Shown here: positions 43,801 to 50,585 of the stretch, piece by piece
How positions within the stretch are numbered: position 1 is the stretch's first letter
Layout of the letters: each line of letters opens with the position of its first letter
Origin: JAEUKA01 sp044228505
Lineage (GTDB): Bacteria > Myxococcota_A > Polyangia > Palsa-1104 > JAEUJZ01
NCBI GenBank assembly: GCA_044228505.1
Contig: JBGAUT010000023.1
Span: 1-64,000, forward strand
Direction: 5' to 3'
DNA length: 64,000 nucleotides
Notes under the pieces: model-generated
The model's database searches: none
Seen by the model: only the letters and a program-made list of their open reading frames with translations
Told to the model about the DNA's origin: nothing
Program-made: the position numbers and the translations under genes

Positions 43801-44067
43801 GCTGGTGTCGATACGCTGGAGCCGTGTCAGCTTCTGCGCTGGTCGGAGCGCGACTTCCTCGGGCTCCTCGACGCATTCCCTGAAATTGGCCGAGCGCTGC
43901 TCAAGTCGCTGGTGCGACGCCTGGCTCAGACCGGTAAGAGTCGGCAAGCACCTCGGGCAGCCACGATCATCGGCATGGTCTGGGGCAAAGATGGGCCCCA
44001 GCCTTCGACGACCAGCAGCACCAATCCCAGCGATGGCAGCGGCACCACCCCAGAGGACAAGAACTAG
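40843..44067 (+). CDS. Nucleotide-transporter-like / HEAT repeat / cyclic-nucleotide-binding fusion
   Basis: ATG 40843 has GGAG 6 nt upstream (ATG 40759 would add 28 residues); 1074 residues. Residues about 1-400 form some 11-12 membrane helices resembling ATP/ADP translocase (NTT) or MFS proteins (GSIGGLIAGTVVP, FLDKTLRPALHRPAE, and ILAVLVTMLSTRWG). Residues about 420-820 are HEAT-like helical repeats (LRTAALAVLLRSSD, AVRREALSCLPAFEDE). Residues about 900-1030 are a cNMP-binding domain (LFNQGDMPDYLYLIRKGKLRVV, GPGECVGEMAVLASTQRTA). The C-terminus has the tail IIGMVWGKDGP, shared with the next gene. It is likely an inner-membrane protein whose activity or assembly responds to a cyclic nucleotide. 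Transport substrate is unknown. Confidence 0.82.
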   Translation: MTPVDGPAARLKETERSLRWLAAVIIFNVVLSTSFQTAMFLTNHQKPDIPLAMLFGSLLTALTTLGLNYLLRKRPAAGALRIILLALGGLTALAALWNWKQTAASTFALYLLVEIATTVGVAATWTYFQAPLEAAQIRWLLPRLGAWGSIGGLIAGTVVPIALKYLKMRSHWLIWISALAWLLASALVRMDYAARAPAKRRSSLNQQSHLRQIFTVPLVRWMILGTAGIIWTGALVQYESNAAMKDAWPQETINSVTSVLLAVASIGGFATQTLVTTPVLERWGVGLALAILPATIGACMSVYFYATVGAQWNADLSVWVIVVALFLDKTLRPALHRPAESCLVAALSPTIRPTLLLVLGGIMSPFIKAVGALMLFIAKTASINPSLLTGIAIILAVLVTMLSTRWGTIYAQTLRETLEEGSVEALGSTEAAENLVPMIDGPRLRVLLEAIDMGTPRSRELALDLLRTQRSNLVAKAMQTRLNNKFEPVRIAALRWLADEPDQTLETHLKQRWLVPDLSDNERQAILDAAGALGAVLIGDDTARWLTVPNLPLRTAALAVLLRSSDVRHQKVARRALEAMLNSQANEEISAGLRLVHEYKVGEFLPAVLARLADTDIAVRREALSCLPAFEDERARRPLWAALTEPTMAHVAVRALTSCGESIVPNIIAQLDSPDIASVVRQHLLRALGLIPSQSGVQCLLDHVRHSDRNAQLEALKSLNRLRRVLNLPPLNAEVIQSFVLSELRWGLHMLRARELLKDRVRPNGLLYRELDAQIDAAQQRVAQTLALLSPKDTMVHIFKALRSPNSPHRDQARELLRTLFKPGPIVNASLKLLDETQMWQPEFFHPPLSISSGQTAESAVEWLKLTADPWVIAALKYDPDCPRLTQTFPPIPELIERHLDAVLFLKDVGLFETLTNAQLIDVAGLAEKVDLPAGRTLFNQGDMPDYLYLIRKGKLRVVIGGNEVARFGPGECVGEMAVLASTQRTAGVDTLEPCQLLRWSERDFLGLLDAFPEIGRALLKSLVRRLAQTGKSRQAPRAATIIGMVWGKDGPQPSTTSSTNPSDGSGTTPEDKN

Positions 44068-44075
44068 AGCGAGCG

Positions 44076-44600
44076 ATGGCAGTCTCAGTCTCACTCGATA
44101 TGATCTTGTTTCTCAAAGACGTCTCGCTCTTTGAGTCGCTGTCCAATGCGCAGCTTGCTGAAGTGGCGCGCCTGGCCGAGCGCATCGACATCGCCGCCGA
44201 TGACGTCAGCAAGCCTTTGTTTTACCAAGGTGAGCCCGCCGACTGTCTGTACCTGATTCGCAAAGGCAAAGTCCGGGTCATCCAAAATGGCCAAGAGATT
44301 GCCCGACTCGGACCGGGAGAAACCACCGGTGAAATGGCGGTGCTCGCGGGCATCGAGCGCTCGGCGACTGTCGAGCCCATTGATCCGATGGTGCTACTCC
44401 GTTTTGATGCCGATGACTTTCTGGCCCTGCTCGATACCTATCCCGAAATTCAGCGCGCCCTGATGAAGGTGCTCGTCACCCGGCTCAGTCAAAGCAATCG
44501 GCCCCGTGAGCCCAGTCGACGCGCCGCGACGATGGTGGGCATGGTGTGGGGCAAAGATGGCCCAGCCGCCAAGCCGCCTTCGGGGGATTCCAAAAAATAG
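44076..44600 (+). CDS. Cyclic-nucleotide-binding domain protein
   Basis: The 174-residue product is a stand-alone cNMP-binding domain, without a helix-turn-helix. It is closely similar to the C-terminus of the upstream fusion protein: LFLKDVSLFESLSNAQLAEVA, LFYQGEPADCLYLIRKGKVRVI, GPGETTGEMAVLAGIERSATV, and the same tail, GMVWGKDGP. This points to a partial duplication of the fusion gene's 3' end. The phosphate-binding cassette Arg/Ser-Ala (RSATV) is present, so binding is plausible. It starts 8 bp after the fusion gene and probably acts with it. Confidence 0.87.
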   Translation: MAVSVSLDMILFLKDVSLFESLSNAQLAEVARLAERIDIAADDVSKPLFYQGEPADCLYLIRKGKVRVIQNGQEIARLGPGETTGEMAVLAGIERSATVEPIDPMVLLRFDADDFLALLDTYPEIQRALMKVLVTRLSQSNRPREPSRRAATMVGMVWGKDGPAAKPPSGDSKK

Positions 44601-44615
44601 CGACAAGGGGACAGC

Positions 44616-45302
44616 ATGTTTCGTTCTCTCGACAGTGGGGTGTGGTTTCTCGATAAGCCTTTCAAGATGATGGGCGTCGAGCTGGGAGGGCGGATGACCA
44701 TCGTGAAGCTGGGCGATGGTTCGCTGCTGATGGTGTCACCGGTGGCGATGACTTCCGATGATCGCGCCGAGCTGGACCGCATCGGGCCGGTCCGCCACAT
44801 CGTCGCCCCCAACCTGATGCATCACCTATACGCTGGGGACGCCAAGACCTGTTATCCAGACGCCAAGCTCTATCTGCCGCCGGGACTTGCCGAAAAGCGC
44901 AAGGATCTGACCGCCGATGGGGTTCTGTCTGACCAGCCGCCCGCCGCACTCGCTGCCGACTTGGAGCAGCATCTCGTGCAAGGCATGCCCAAGCTAAGCG
45001 AGGTGGTGTTCTTCCACAAGAAGAGCCGCACCCTGATTCAGACCGACTTGGCGTTTAACCTGATCCAAATGCCGTCGGTGCTCGGTCGCATCCTGTTTAC
45101 GCTCAACGGGGCGCTCGGCGGTGTGCGGGCCACCAAGGTGCTGCGCAGCCTGATTGCCGACAAAGCCGCCACCCGGCGGTCGATCGAGAAAATCTTGGCA
45201 TGGGACTTCGACCGCATGATCATCACCCACGGCGACGTGGTGCGGTCCGGTGCCAAAGCGGAGCTACAGGCGGCCTATCAGTTTCTGCTCGGCAAGTCCT
45301 AG
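44616..45302 (+). CDS. DUF4336 protein (metallo-beta-lactamase-like fold)
   Basis: The 228-residue product matches the DUF4336 pattern: a leading LDSGVWFLDKPFKMMGVELGGRMTIV, VAPNLMHHLYAGD, AKLYLPPGLAEKR, then DRMIITHGDVV. The family is related to the metallo-beta-lactamase fold but lacks its full HxHxDH motif. The His residues in MHHL and THGD may be metal ligands. No reaction is known. It lies 15 bp after the cNMP-binding gene, so it is in the same operon. Confidence 0.78.
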   Translation: MFRSLDSGVWFLDKPFKMMGVELGGRMTIVKLGDGSLLMVSPVAMTSDDRAELDRIGPVRHIVAPNLMHHLYAGDAKTCYPDAKLYLPPGLAEKRKDLTADGVLSDQPPAALAADLEQHLVQGMPKLSEVVFFHKKSRTLIQTDLAFNLIQMPSVLGRILFTLNGALGGVRATKVLRSLIADKAATRRSIEKILAWDFDRMIITHGDVVRSGAKAELQAAYQFLLGKS

Positions 45303-45366
45303 TGCCCCGATAGCCGAAATCCACCGCCGCGACGCCCATCCCGTCCCAAGAAAGAAGATTCGTTCC

Positions 45367-46395
45367 ATGTCCGTACCGACCGTTCCTGTCATCTCGCTCA
45401 TCCGTGGCGACGGCATTGGCCCCGAGATCAGCGAAGCCGTCCTGCGCATGCTCGATGCCTGCGGTGCCAAGCTTTCGTTCGAGGAAATCCCGGCGGGCGA
45501 GGGCGCACTTGCGACCCATCACGACCCGATGCCTGAAGTCACCTTGCAGTCGATCGCCAAGAACAAGGTCGCGCTCAAGGGTCCGCTGTCGACGCCCAAG
45601 GGCGGCGGCTTCCGCTCGGTCAACGTCGCGCTCCGTCAGCACTTTGACCTGTACGCGAACCTTCGCCCCGCGATGAGCTTTGCCGGGGTGCCGTCGCGCT
45701 ACCAGAATGTCGACATCGTCACCGTCCGCGAAAACACCGAGGACATCTACGCCGGCATCGAGCACTTCGTGGGCCCCGGTCGCTCCGCCGCCGAGTCGAT
45801 TGCCGTCATCACCCGCGTCGGCTCCGAGCGCATCGTCCGCTTTGCCTTCGAGTACGCCCGCAAGCACAACCGCAAAAAGGTCTCGATCATCCACAAGGCC
45901 AACATCCTCAAGATGTCGAACGGCCTGTTTTTGGAAGTCGCCAAGCAGGTCGCCAGCGAATACCCCGACATTCCCCACGACGACGTGATCGTGGATGCGG
46001 CGTGCATGAAGCTGGTGCTGTTCCCCGAGCGCTTCGACGTCATCGTGACGATGAACCTGTTTGGCGACATCCTGTCGGACCTGATCGCCGGGCTGGTCGG
46101 TGGCCTGGGGGTGTCTCCGGGCGCAAACCTCGGCGAAAAGGCCGCGATCTTTGAGGCGGTCCATGGCTCGGCACCGGACATCGCCGGGCAGGGCATTGCC
46201 AACCCAACGGCGCTCGCGCTGGCGGCAGAGATGATGCTTCACCACCTGGGACAACCCGAGGCTGCGGCGCGACTGCGGCGTGGCATCCTGACCTGTCTGG
46301 CCGATGGAAAGCTCCGCACCAAGGATCTCGGCGGCCAGGCCAACACCAAGACCTTCACGGACGGTGTCTGCACCGCCATCGGCCATCACGGCTAG
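45367..46395 (+). CDS. NAD(P)-dependent isocitrate/isopropylmalate-type dehydrogenase
   Basis: The 342-residue product starts at ATG 45367; the frame is open upstream, but the family starts at this PVISLIRGDGIGPEI segment. Signature regions are present: TVRENTEDIYAGIEH (Arg/Asn/Tyr of the substrate site), KVSIIHKANILKMSNGLFLE, and NLFGDILSDLIAGLVGGLGVSPGANLG with metal-binding Asp residues. EAVHGSAPDIAGQGIANP closes the site. ENTEDIYAGIEH and the absence of IPMDH-specific loops favour NAD-dependent isocitrate dehydrogenase; homoisocitrate is possible. It would convert isocitrate to 2-oxoglutarate in the cytoplasm. Confidence 0.85.
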   Translation: MSVPTVPVISLIRGDGIGPEISEAVLRMLDACGAKLSFEEIPAGEGALATHHDPMPEVTLQSIAKNKVALKGPLSTPKGGGFRSVNVALRQHFDLYANLRPAMSFAGVPSRYQNVDIVTVRENTEDIYAGIEHFVGPGRSAAESIAVITRVGSERIVRFAFEYARKHNRKKVSIIHKANILKMSNGLFLEVAKQVASEYPDIPHDDVIVDAACMKLVLFPERFDVIVTMNLFGDILSDLIAGLVGGLGVSPGANLGEKAAIFEAVHGSAPDIAGQGIANPTALALAAEMMLHHLGQPEAAARLRRGILTCLADGKLRTKDLGGQANTKTFTDGVCTAIGHHG

Positions 46396-46407
46396 GAGTT
46401 CCTCCCG

Positions 46408-47262
46408 ATGCTGAAGCTCCACGTCCTGGGGGTCGGCGATGCGTTCACCGAGCGCTATCACAACGCCTGCCTGTGCATCGAGGAGCCCAGCTCGGGCATG
46501 CGCCTGCTCATCGACTGTCCGCCCGCGCTGCCGCGAGTGCTTGCCGATCACCGCCAGCGCAGCGGCTCGGACCTGTCGGTGTGGAACATTGAGCACCTGC
46601 TTTTGACCCACCTGCACGGCGACCACTGCGGCGGGCTCGAAGCGTTTCTGTTTATGCGGCGCTTTCTGGTCCGTCGCAAGCCAGTGCTGTACGGTGCCAA
46701 GTCGGTGCTCGATCCGCTGTGGGCGACGCGGCTGCGCGGCGGCATGGCCCACCTGACCGCCTGCGTGCCCAAGTGGTCGCTGCCCGAGATCGAGCAGCAC
46801 CTGCACACGCCGAGCTATCTCGACCCGGCGACGGACGAGCCCGCGCAGCACAAGCTGGCCGAGCAGCCGCCCGAAGCCGCCGAGCTTCAGCTTGCCGACT
46901 ATGTCGACCGCGTCGATCTTCAGCCCATCACCCACATCGGCCCGCTCACCATCGAGCGCCGCTTCACCCATCACCACATTCCCACCACCGCCATTCGCGT
47001 CTCTGTGACTGGGCAGCCCCGGCCTCTGTTTGCGTACAGCGCCGACACCGCCTTTGACCCCGACTTGATTGCGTGGCTGCATGAGGCCGCGCTCATCGTT
47101 CACGAGACCAACTTCGGCATCCACACCCCGCTCGATTCCCTCCTCCAGCTCCCCCCGGACATCCGCAGTAAGCTCCGACTCATCCATTATCCCGATATGC
47201 TCGATCCCGACACCGCCCCCATCGAATGCCTGCGGGAAGGAACGATTCTGGATCTGGCATGA
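46408..47262 (+). CDS. Metallo-beta-lactamase-fold hydrolase (RNase Z-like)
   Basis: The 284-residue protein has LLTHLHGDHCGG, the HxHxDH zinc motif (about residues 66-73), with HHH near residue 190 and ADTAFDPDLI supplying the bridging Asp. The start LKLHVLGVGDAFTERYHNAC is like RNase Z and related phosphodiesterases of this superfamily. It could process RNA or hydrolyse a small phosphodiester; the typical exosite of RNase Z was not identified. AGGAG precedes the ATG, 12 bp after the dehydrogenase gene. Confidence 0.85.
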   Translation: MLKLHVLGVGDAFTERYHNACLCIEEPSSGMRLLIDCPPALPRVLADHRQRSGSDLSVWNIEHLLLTHLHGDHCGGLEAFLFMRRFLVRRKPVLYGAKSVLDPLWATRLRGGMAHLTACVPKWSLPEIEQHLHTPSYLDPATDEPAQHKLAEQPPEAAELQLADYVDRVDLQPITHIGPLTIERRFTHHHIPTTAIRVSVTGQPRPLFAYSADTAFDPDLIAWLHEAALIVHETNFGIHTPLDSLLQLPPDIRSKLRLIHYPDMLDPDTAPIECLREGTILDLA

Positions 47263-47651
47263 ATGCGCCATATCCGCGCTGAAGCGTTGCAAAGGGGTGC
47301 ACAAGTCGGGGGGGATGGGACTTTGACTTTGCCAAGTGGTGCGCAGGCGGACTTGTGCAGGACTTTGACGTTTCCAAGTGATGCGCAGACGCGAATTGGC
47401 AGGACTTTGACGTGTTCAAGTGATGCGCAAACGCGGGTTGTGCATCACTTTGACTTTTCCAAGTCGTGCACAGATGGAGGTTTGCAGGACTTGGTCTTTC
47501 CCAAGTGCCGCAACACCCGGCTTGCGCACCACTTTGCGAAGTGACGGTCCCAATGGAACGGCCTGCGGCAAGGGCTGAACAAAAAAATCTTCCGTCGACC
47601 ACGGCGGGGCTTTGGTGGCAGAAGGGAAGGGGGGCGTGCTAATCGGACTGG
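47263..47651. other. 389-bp intergenic region dominated by 42-bp repeats
   Basis: Most of this stretch is the tandem array at 47318-47543. Short frames run through the array on both strands, but unit 3 is one base longer, which shifts them, and none has a ribosome-binding site. The remainder (47544-47651) shows no other feature before the start of the helical protein gene. Confidence 0.45.
47318..47543. repeat. 42-bp tandem repeat, five copies plus a partial
   Basis: Units begin at 47318, 47360, 47402, 47445 and 47487, with a 15-bp stub at 47529. The core is GGACTTTGAC, about 5 variable bases, CAAGT, then GTGCGCA-like sequence and a Cys-like TGCA end. Each unit contains ACTT and AAGT facing each other, so each can form a small hairpin. 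The units diverge by several substitutions, so the array is not very recent. It is not a CRISPR: there are no unique spacers. Confidence 0.9.
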
Positions 47652-48305
47652 ATGCCAATTATCCTTTCCGAAGAACGTAGTACCCAAGAGATCGTGCGTG
47701 ATGCGCGGTATCACCATGCGGCTTTGCTCGCTGATCCGGACACGCAGCATCTGGCCCCGGCTGTGAAGCAGCGGATCGATGCGCTGCTCAAAGCCCAAGC
47801 GCAGTCCGATGCAGCGGATTCCTTGCGTCAGGAAAAACAAGCGCTGCGCAACCGCGCCGAATACGTCCACGATGATGCCCAGCGAGCGTGTGAGCTGGAG
47901 ATTTTTGCGCAGGTTCGCAAGGAACGCTCGCTGCCTGCGTACAGCAACGTCTATCGCCTCGGCTTTTCGGGACTGATTGCGCTAACGGGGGCCGAGCAAG
48001 AGCGCGAGGTCGTCAAGATGTGCGAGTCGCTCGCGACCGAACATCCCGAGCTGGCCAAGAAGTACAGTAAGAACCTGCTCAAGCTGGCGGCGGAAGCCAC
48101 GGCGGCGGAAAAAACGCTGCTGCAAGCCGACACCGATGCGACCCATGCCTTTTCCGCAGAAGTCCGGGGGCGGGTCGCGCTAAACGAGCAGCTCCGCCGC
48201 AATGAGGGTGCGCTCATCTCGCTGTTCCCGACCGACAAGGCCCGCGTCCGCCTGTACTACCGCACCCGCCGCCGCACCAAAAAAGACGGCGCGCCGACCG
48301 GATAA
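47652..48305 (+). CDS. Helical protein of unknown function
   Basis: The 217-residue product is rich in Ala, Glu and Arg, with long predicted helices (QHLAPAVKQRIDALLKAQAQ, ATAAEKTLLQADTDATHAF) and a basic C-terminus (LYYRTRRRTKKDG). There is no signal peptide, membrane segment or recognised domain. It sits directly downstream of the 42-bp repeat array. Its ribosome-binding site is weak, but codon usage resembles its neighbours. Confidence 0.65.
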   Translation: MPIILSEERSTQEIVRDARYHHAALLADPDTQHLAPAVKQRIDALLKAQAQSDAADSLRQEKQALRNRAEYVHDDAQRACELEIFAQVRKERSLPAYSNVYRLGFSGLIALTGAEQEREVVKMCESLATEHPELAKKYSKNLLKLAAEATAAEKTLLQADTDATHAFSAEVRGRVALNEQLRRNEGALISLFPTDKARVRLYYRTRRRTKKDGAPTG

Positions 48306-48319
48306 CGAGCGGACTGTGG

Positions 48320-49333
48320 CTACGTGCGGCTCGCTGCGATCATCGCTTGGCAGGCGGCGATGAGGGTGGATTTGGCTTTGGCCAGGCTGGCTTTGGGGTC
48401 TTGGGAGCTGTCAAAGGGAATGGTGCAGCCGGCGGCATTGTGGTGACCACCGCCTCCGAACTGAGCGCACAGCTTGGCGACGTTGTAGCTGCCTCTGCCG
48501 CGCAGGCTGACGTAGATGCGATCATCGCTGACGGTGATCTGGCCGCCGATGTCGACTCCCTTTATGGCGCGGGCGTAGTTTACGGGCTTGCCGATGTCAT
48601 CCATCGTGGCCCCGGCGTCATGCAGCATCTGATCGGTCAGGGTAAGCAGCGCGAGCTTGCCTTCGCAGTGGCGCTCTAGTGTCGGAAGTACCAGAGTCAG
48701 CAGCCGCAGACTGGCTTCCGAGAGCTGCTCATCCAGCTTTTGCGCGACATCCCAGGTGTTCACTCCGCTGTGCATGGTCGCCATCGCCAGGCGGAACACC
48801 TCTGAGTTGGTGCTTGGGTAACGAAACCAGCCGGTGTCTTCGACCAAGGACACAAACAGTGCGGTCGATAGCGGTTCGGGGAGCGCATCCTCACGGACTC
48901 CGAGCGCGGACAGAAGCCGCATCGCGATGACTCCCGCAGAGCCCGCGTCCGCATCGCGCAGCACAATGTCACCCAGCTCGGAGACCACGGCATGATGATC
49001 GAGAACGAGCAGAGGGCCGGTGATCGGTGGTTCGGGAAAGTGATCGCCGAGCAGATGGCGTGCTCCGCAGTCATGAATCAGCGTGGCGTCAAAGCGCAGT
49101 CCGGCCGGAATCTTGCGCCTGACTTCGCTTGCTCCAGGCAGAAAGCGCAGCCGCTGCGGAACGGGGTCGGGATTGTAGAGAAAGACTTCTTTGCCGAGCA
49201 GGCGCAGTCCATGGGCGCTGACCAGCATCGAGCCGAGCGCATCCCCATCTAGTCGAGAGTGCGCACCGAGTAAGAAGCGCGTACCACTCCGAACGATCTC
49301 AACGGCTCGTGCGAGCTGTTCCGCAAATACCAT
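48320..49333 (-). CDS. nrnA: DHH/DHHA1 phosphoesterase, NrnA-like
   Basis: The 337-residue protein has the ordered DHH motifs: LLGAHSRLDGDALGS (motif I Asp cluster), LIHDCGARHLLG (motif II), VLDHHAV (DHH, motif III), and EDTGWFRYPSTN (motif IV). The DHHA1 domain ends with QFGGGGHHNAAGC. This is the layout of NrnA, which degrades nanoRNA oligonucleotides and can dephosphorylate pAp, using Mn2+. Motif II reads HDCG rather than DxxD, so metal coordination may differ slightly. It is convergent with the helical protein gene (14 bp apart). Confidence 0.85.
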   Translation of the reverse strand: MVFAEQLARAVEIVRSGTRFLLGAHSRLDGDALGSMLVSAHGLRLLGKEVFLYNPDPVPQRLRFLPGASEVRRKIPAGLRFDATLIHDCGARHLLGDHFPEPPITGPLLVLDHHAVVSELGDIVLRDADAGSAGVIAMRLLSALGVREDALPEPLSTALFVSLVEDTGWFRYPSTNSEVFRLAMATMHSGVNTWDVAQKLDEQLSEASLRLLTLVLPTLERHCEGKLALLTLTDQMLHDAGATMDDIGKPVNYARAIKGVDIGGQITVSDDRIYVSLRGRGSYNVAKLCAQFGGGGHHNAAGCTIPFDSSQDPKASLAKAKSTLIAACQAMIAASRT

Positions 49334-49353
49334 GACGGCATGAGTAGCCGATG

Positions 49354-49731
49354 TTAGGTGCGTTTGTCTCGGCTGAGTACGTCATCGCGAACCGATTCGC
49401 ACAACGCCCGGACCTTCTGGATTTGCTCTTGTCCGACGCCAAACTCTGCGAGCGTGGCCGCCAAGTGTTCGATCACGACATCGACATGTAGGTCGGCAAG
49501 TCCCTTGCTCAGCATCGGTGCGTGAGCAGTCCTCATGTCGCGACCTGTGTAGTGATTCGGGCCTCCAGTCACCATGGTGATGAAGGCCCCTTGCTTGGCC
49601 ATCTGACGATCCATGTCAATTCCATCAAAGAAACGCGACACTCGATCATCGGCCAGCATCTTACGGTAAAAGCTCTCGACTACGGCCTCGATGGCAGGCG
49701 CTCCGCCAAGCTGTTCGTACAGGCTCTGCAT
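49354..49731 (-). CDS. glbN: Group I truncated haemoglobin
   Basis: The start is ATG 49731, chosen for its AGGGGGAG ribosome-binding site and because SLYEQLGGAPAIEAVVESFY is the family start; 125 residues. The truncated globin fold is evident from FYRKMLADDRVSRFF, the MVTGGPNHYTGRDM loop and the proximal haem His70 in RTAHAPM. LHVDVVIEHLAATL follows, which places it in group I. Such globins oxidise NO to nitrate. It is divergent from the NsrR-like regulator gene at 49976, which suggests NO-responsive control. Confidence 0.87.
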   Translation of the reverse strand: MQSLYEQLGGAPAIEAVVESFYRKMLADDRVSRFFDGIDMDRQMAKQGAFITMVTGGPNHYTGRDMRTAHAPMLSKGLADLHVDVVIEHLAATLAEFGVGQEQIQKVRALCESVRDDVLSRDKRT

Positions 49732-49793
49732 GGTCTCCCCCTTGCTTTGTTGTGAGTGTACCAAAAATATGCACAAAAAAGGCCAAATATTGG

Positions 49794-49809
49794 ATACAGT
49801 GTGCTGTAT
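49794..49809. promoter_or_regulatory. 16-bp inverted repeat between haemoglobin and nsrR, candidate operator
   Basis: ATACAG and CTGTAT face each other across TGTG. It sits about 63 bp upstream of the haemoglobin start in an AT-rich divergent intergenic region. It does not match the E. coli NsrR consensus base for base, so binding by the adjacent regulator is only a hypothesis. Confidence 0.3.
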
Positions 49810-49975
49810 GAAACAGCCTCAGCACCGCTGTGACTTCTTGCCGAAATAAGTGATGAGCGGTATGAAGAGAATTCGCGCAAAATTTACGTTACGTGAGCTT
49901 TCCGTGCTACACAAGACAGACAAATCAGATACCCACCAGGCGGTGATGGCCGTTATCTGGACCAAGGCATGAGCG

Positions 49976-50431
49976 ATGCAGTTAACCCAATTCACTGATT
50001 ACTCGCTGCGCATACTCCTCTATTTGGCCCATCATCCGCCTCAGGATGGGGAGCGCTTGCCAGCCGTGCTCGATATCAGTCGGGCCTATGGCATCTCAAC
50101 AAACCACCTGAGCAAAGTTGCTCGTCTGCTGGTTCAAAACGGCTTCGTCAAAGCGACTCGTGGTCGCAACGGTGGCTTGCAGCTAGCGAAGACCCCAGAA
50201 GAGATCAACCTCGGGGAAGTGGTGCGAAAGAGTGAACCGCACTTCGATCTCGTCGAGTGCTTTGATTCCCGCAGCAACACCTGCCCGATCGCCAGTGCAT
50301 GCGCTCTTAAGAACGTACTGGCCGACGCGAAGCGTAATTTTATGGCGACGCTGGAAAAACAGACACTCGCCGATGTCGCCGGGACTCGCGTGAAGTTGGT
50401 GCAGCTCTGGCGCGCCAAGCCGGGTCGCTAA
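49976..50431 (+). CDS. nsrR: Rrf2-family NO-sensing regulator, NsrR-like
   Basis: The 151-residue protein has the Rrf2 winged helix (MQLTQFTDYSLRILLYLAHH, ISTNHLSKVARLLVQNGFVKATRGRNGGLQL). Cluster ligands are Cys95, Cys103 and Cys109 (LVECFDSRSNTCPIASAC). The first residues and the Cys spacing match NsrR rather than IscR. NsrR carries an Fe-S cluster that NO disrupts, which lifts repression. The divergent neighbour is truncated haemoglobin, a classical NO-detoxification target. Confidence 0.87.
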   Translation: MQLTQFTDYSLRILLYLAHHPPQDGERLPAVLDISRAYGISTNHLSKVARLLVQNGFVKATRGRNGGLQLAKTPEEINLGEVVRKSEPHFDLVECFDSRSNTCPIASACALKNVLADAKRNFMATLEKQTLADVAGTRVKLVQLWRAKPGR

Positions 50432-50585
50432 GACAAAACCAACCGACCCAGAATCGAATGTTTGTTTGATTTGCGCTGGGTCTTCCGTCGCCGCCACTTT
50501 CAATACATTCGAACAGGACTTGCACGAGTAAGGGGTCCGGACTAATACCAAAGCCGCTTACTTCTTGGCTTTGTGGAGCTTGCTC

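Noticed and set aside
45223..47304. Very long open frame (693 codons) on the minus strand opposite the dehydrogenase and hydrolase genes
   Set aside because: Both plus-strand proteins have intact family motifs. The antisense translation is Gly/Arg/Asp/His rich with no domain, as expected from G+C-rich codon shadows.
47318..47543. CRISPR-like array
   Set aside because: Units are contiguous with no unique spacers, and no cas genes are present in the window.
47263..47544. Plus-strand frame through the 42-bp repeats giving 14-residue peptide repeats
   Set aside because: It has no ribosome-binding site, one unit is a base longer and breaks the peptide pattern, and the opposite strand is equally open. 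Non-coding repeats are the simpler reading.
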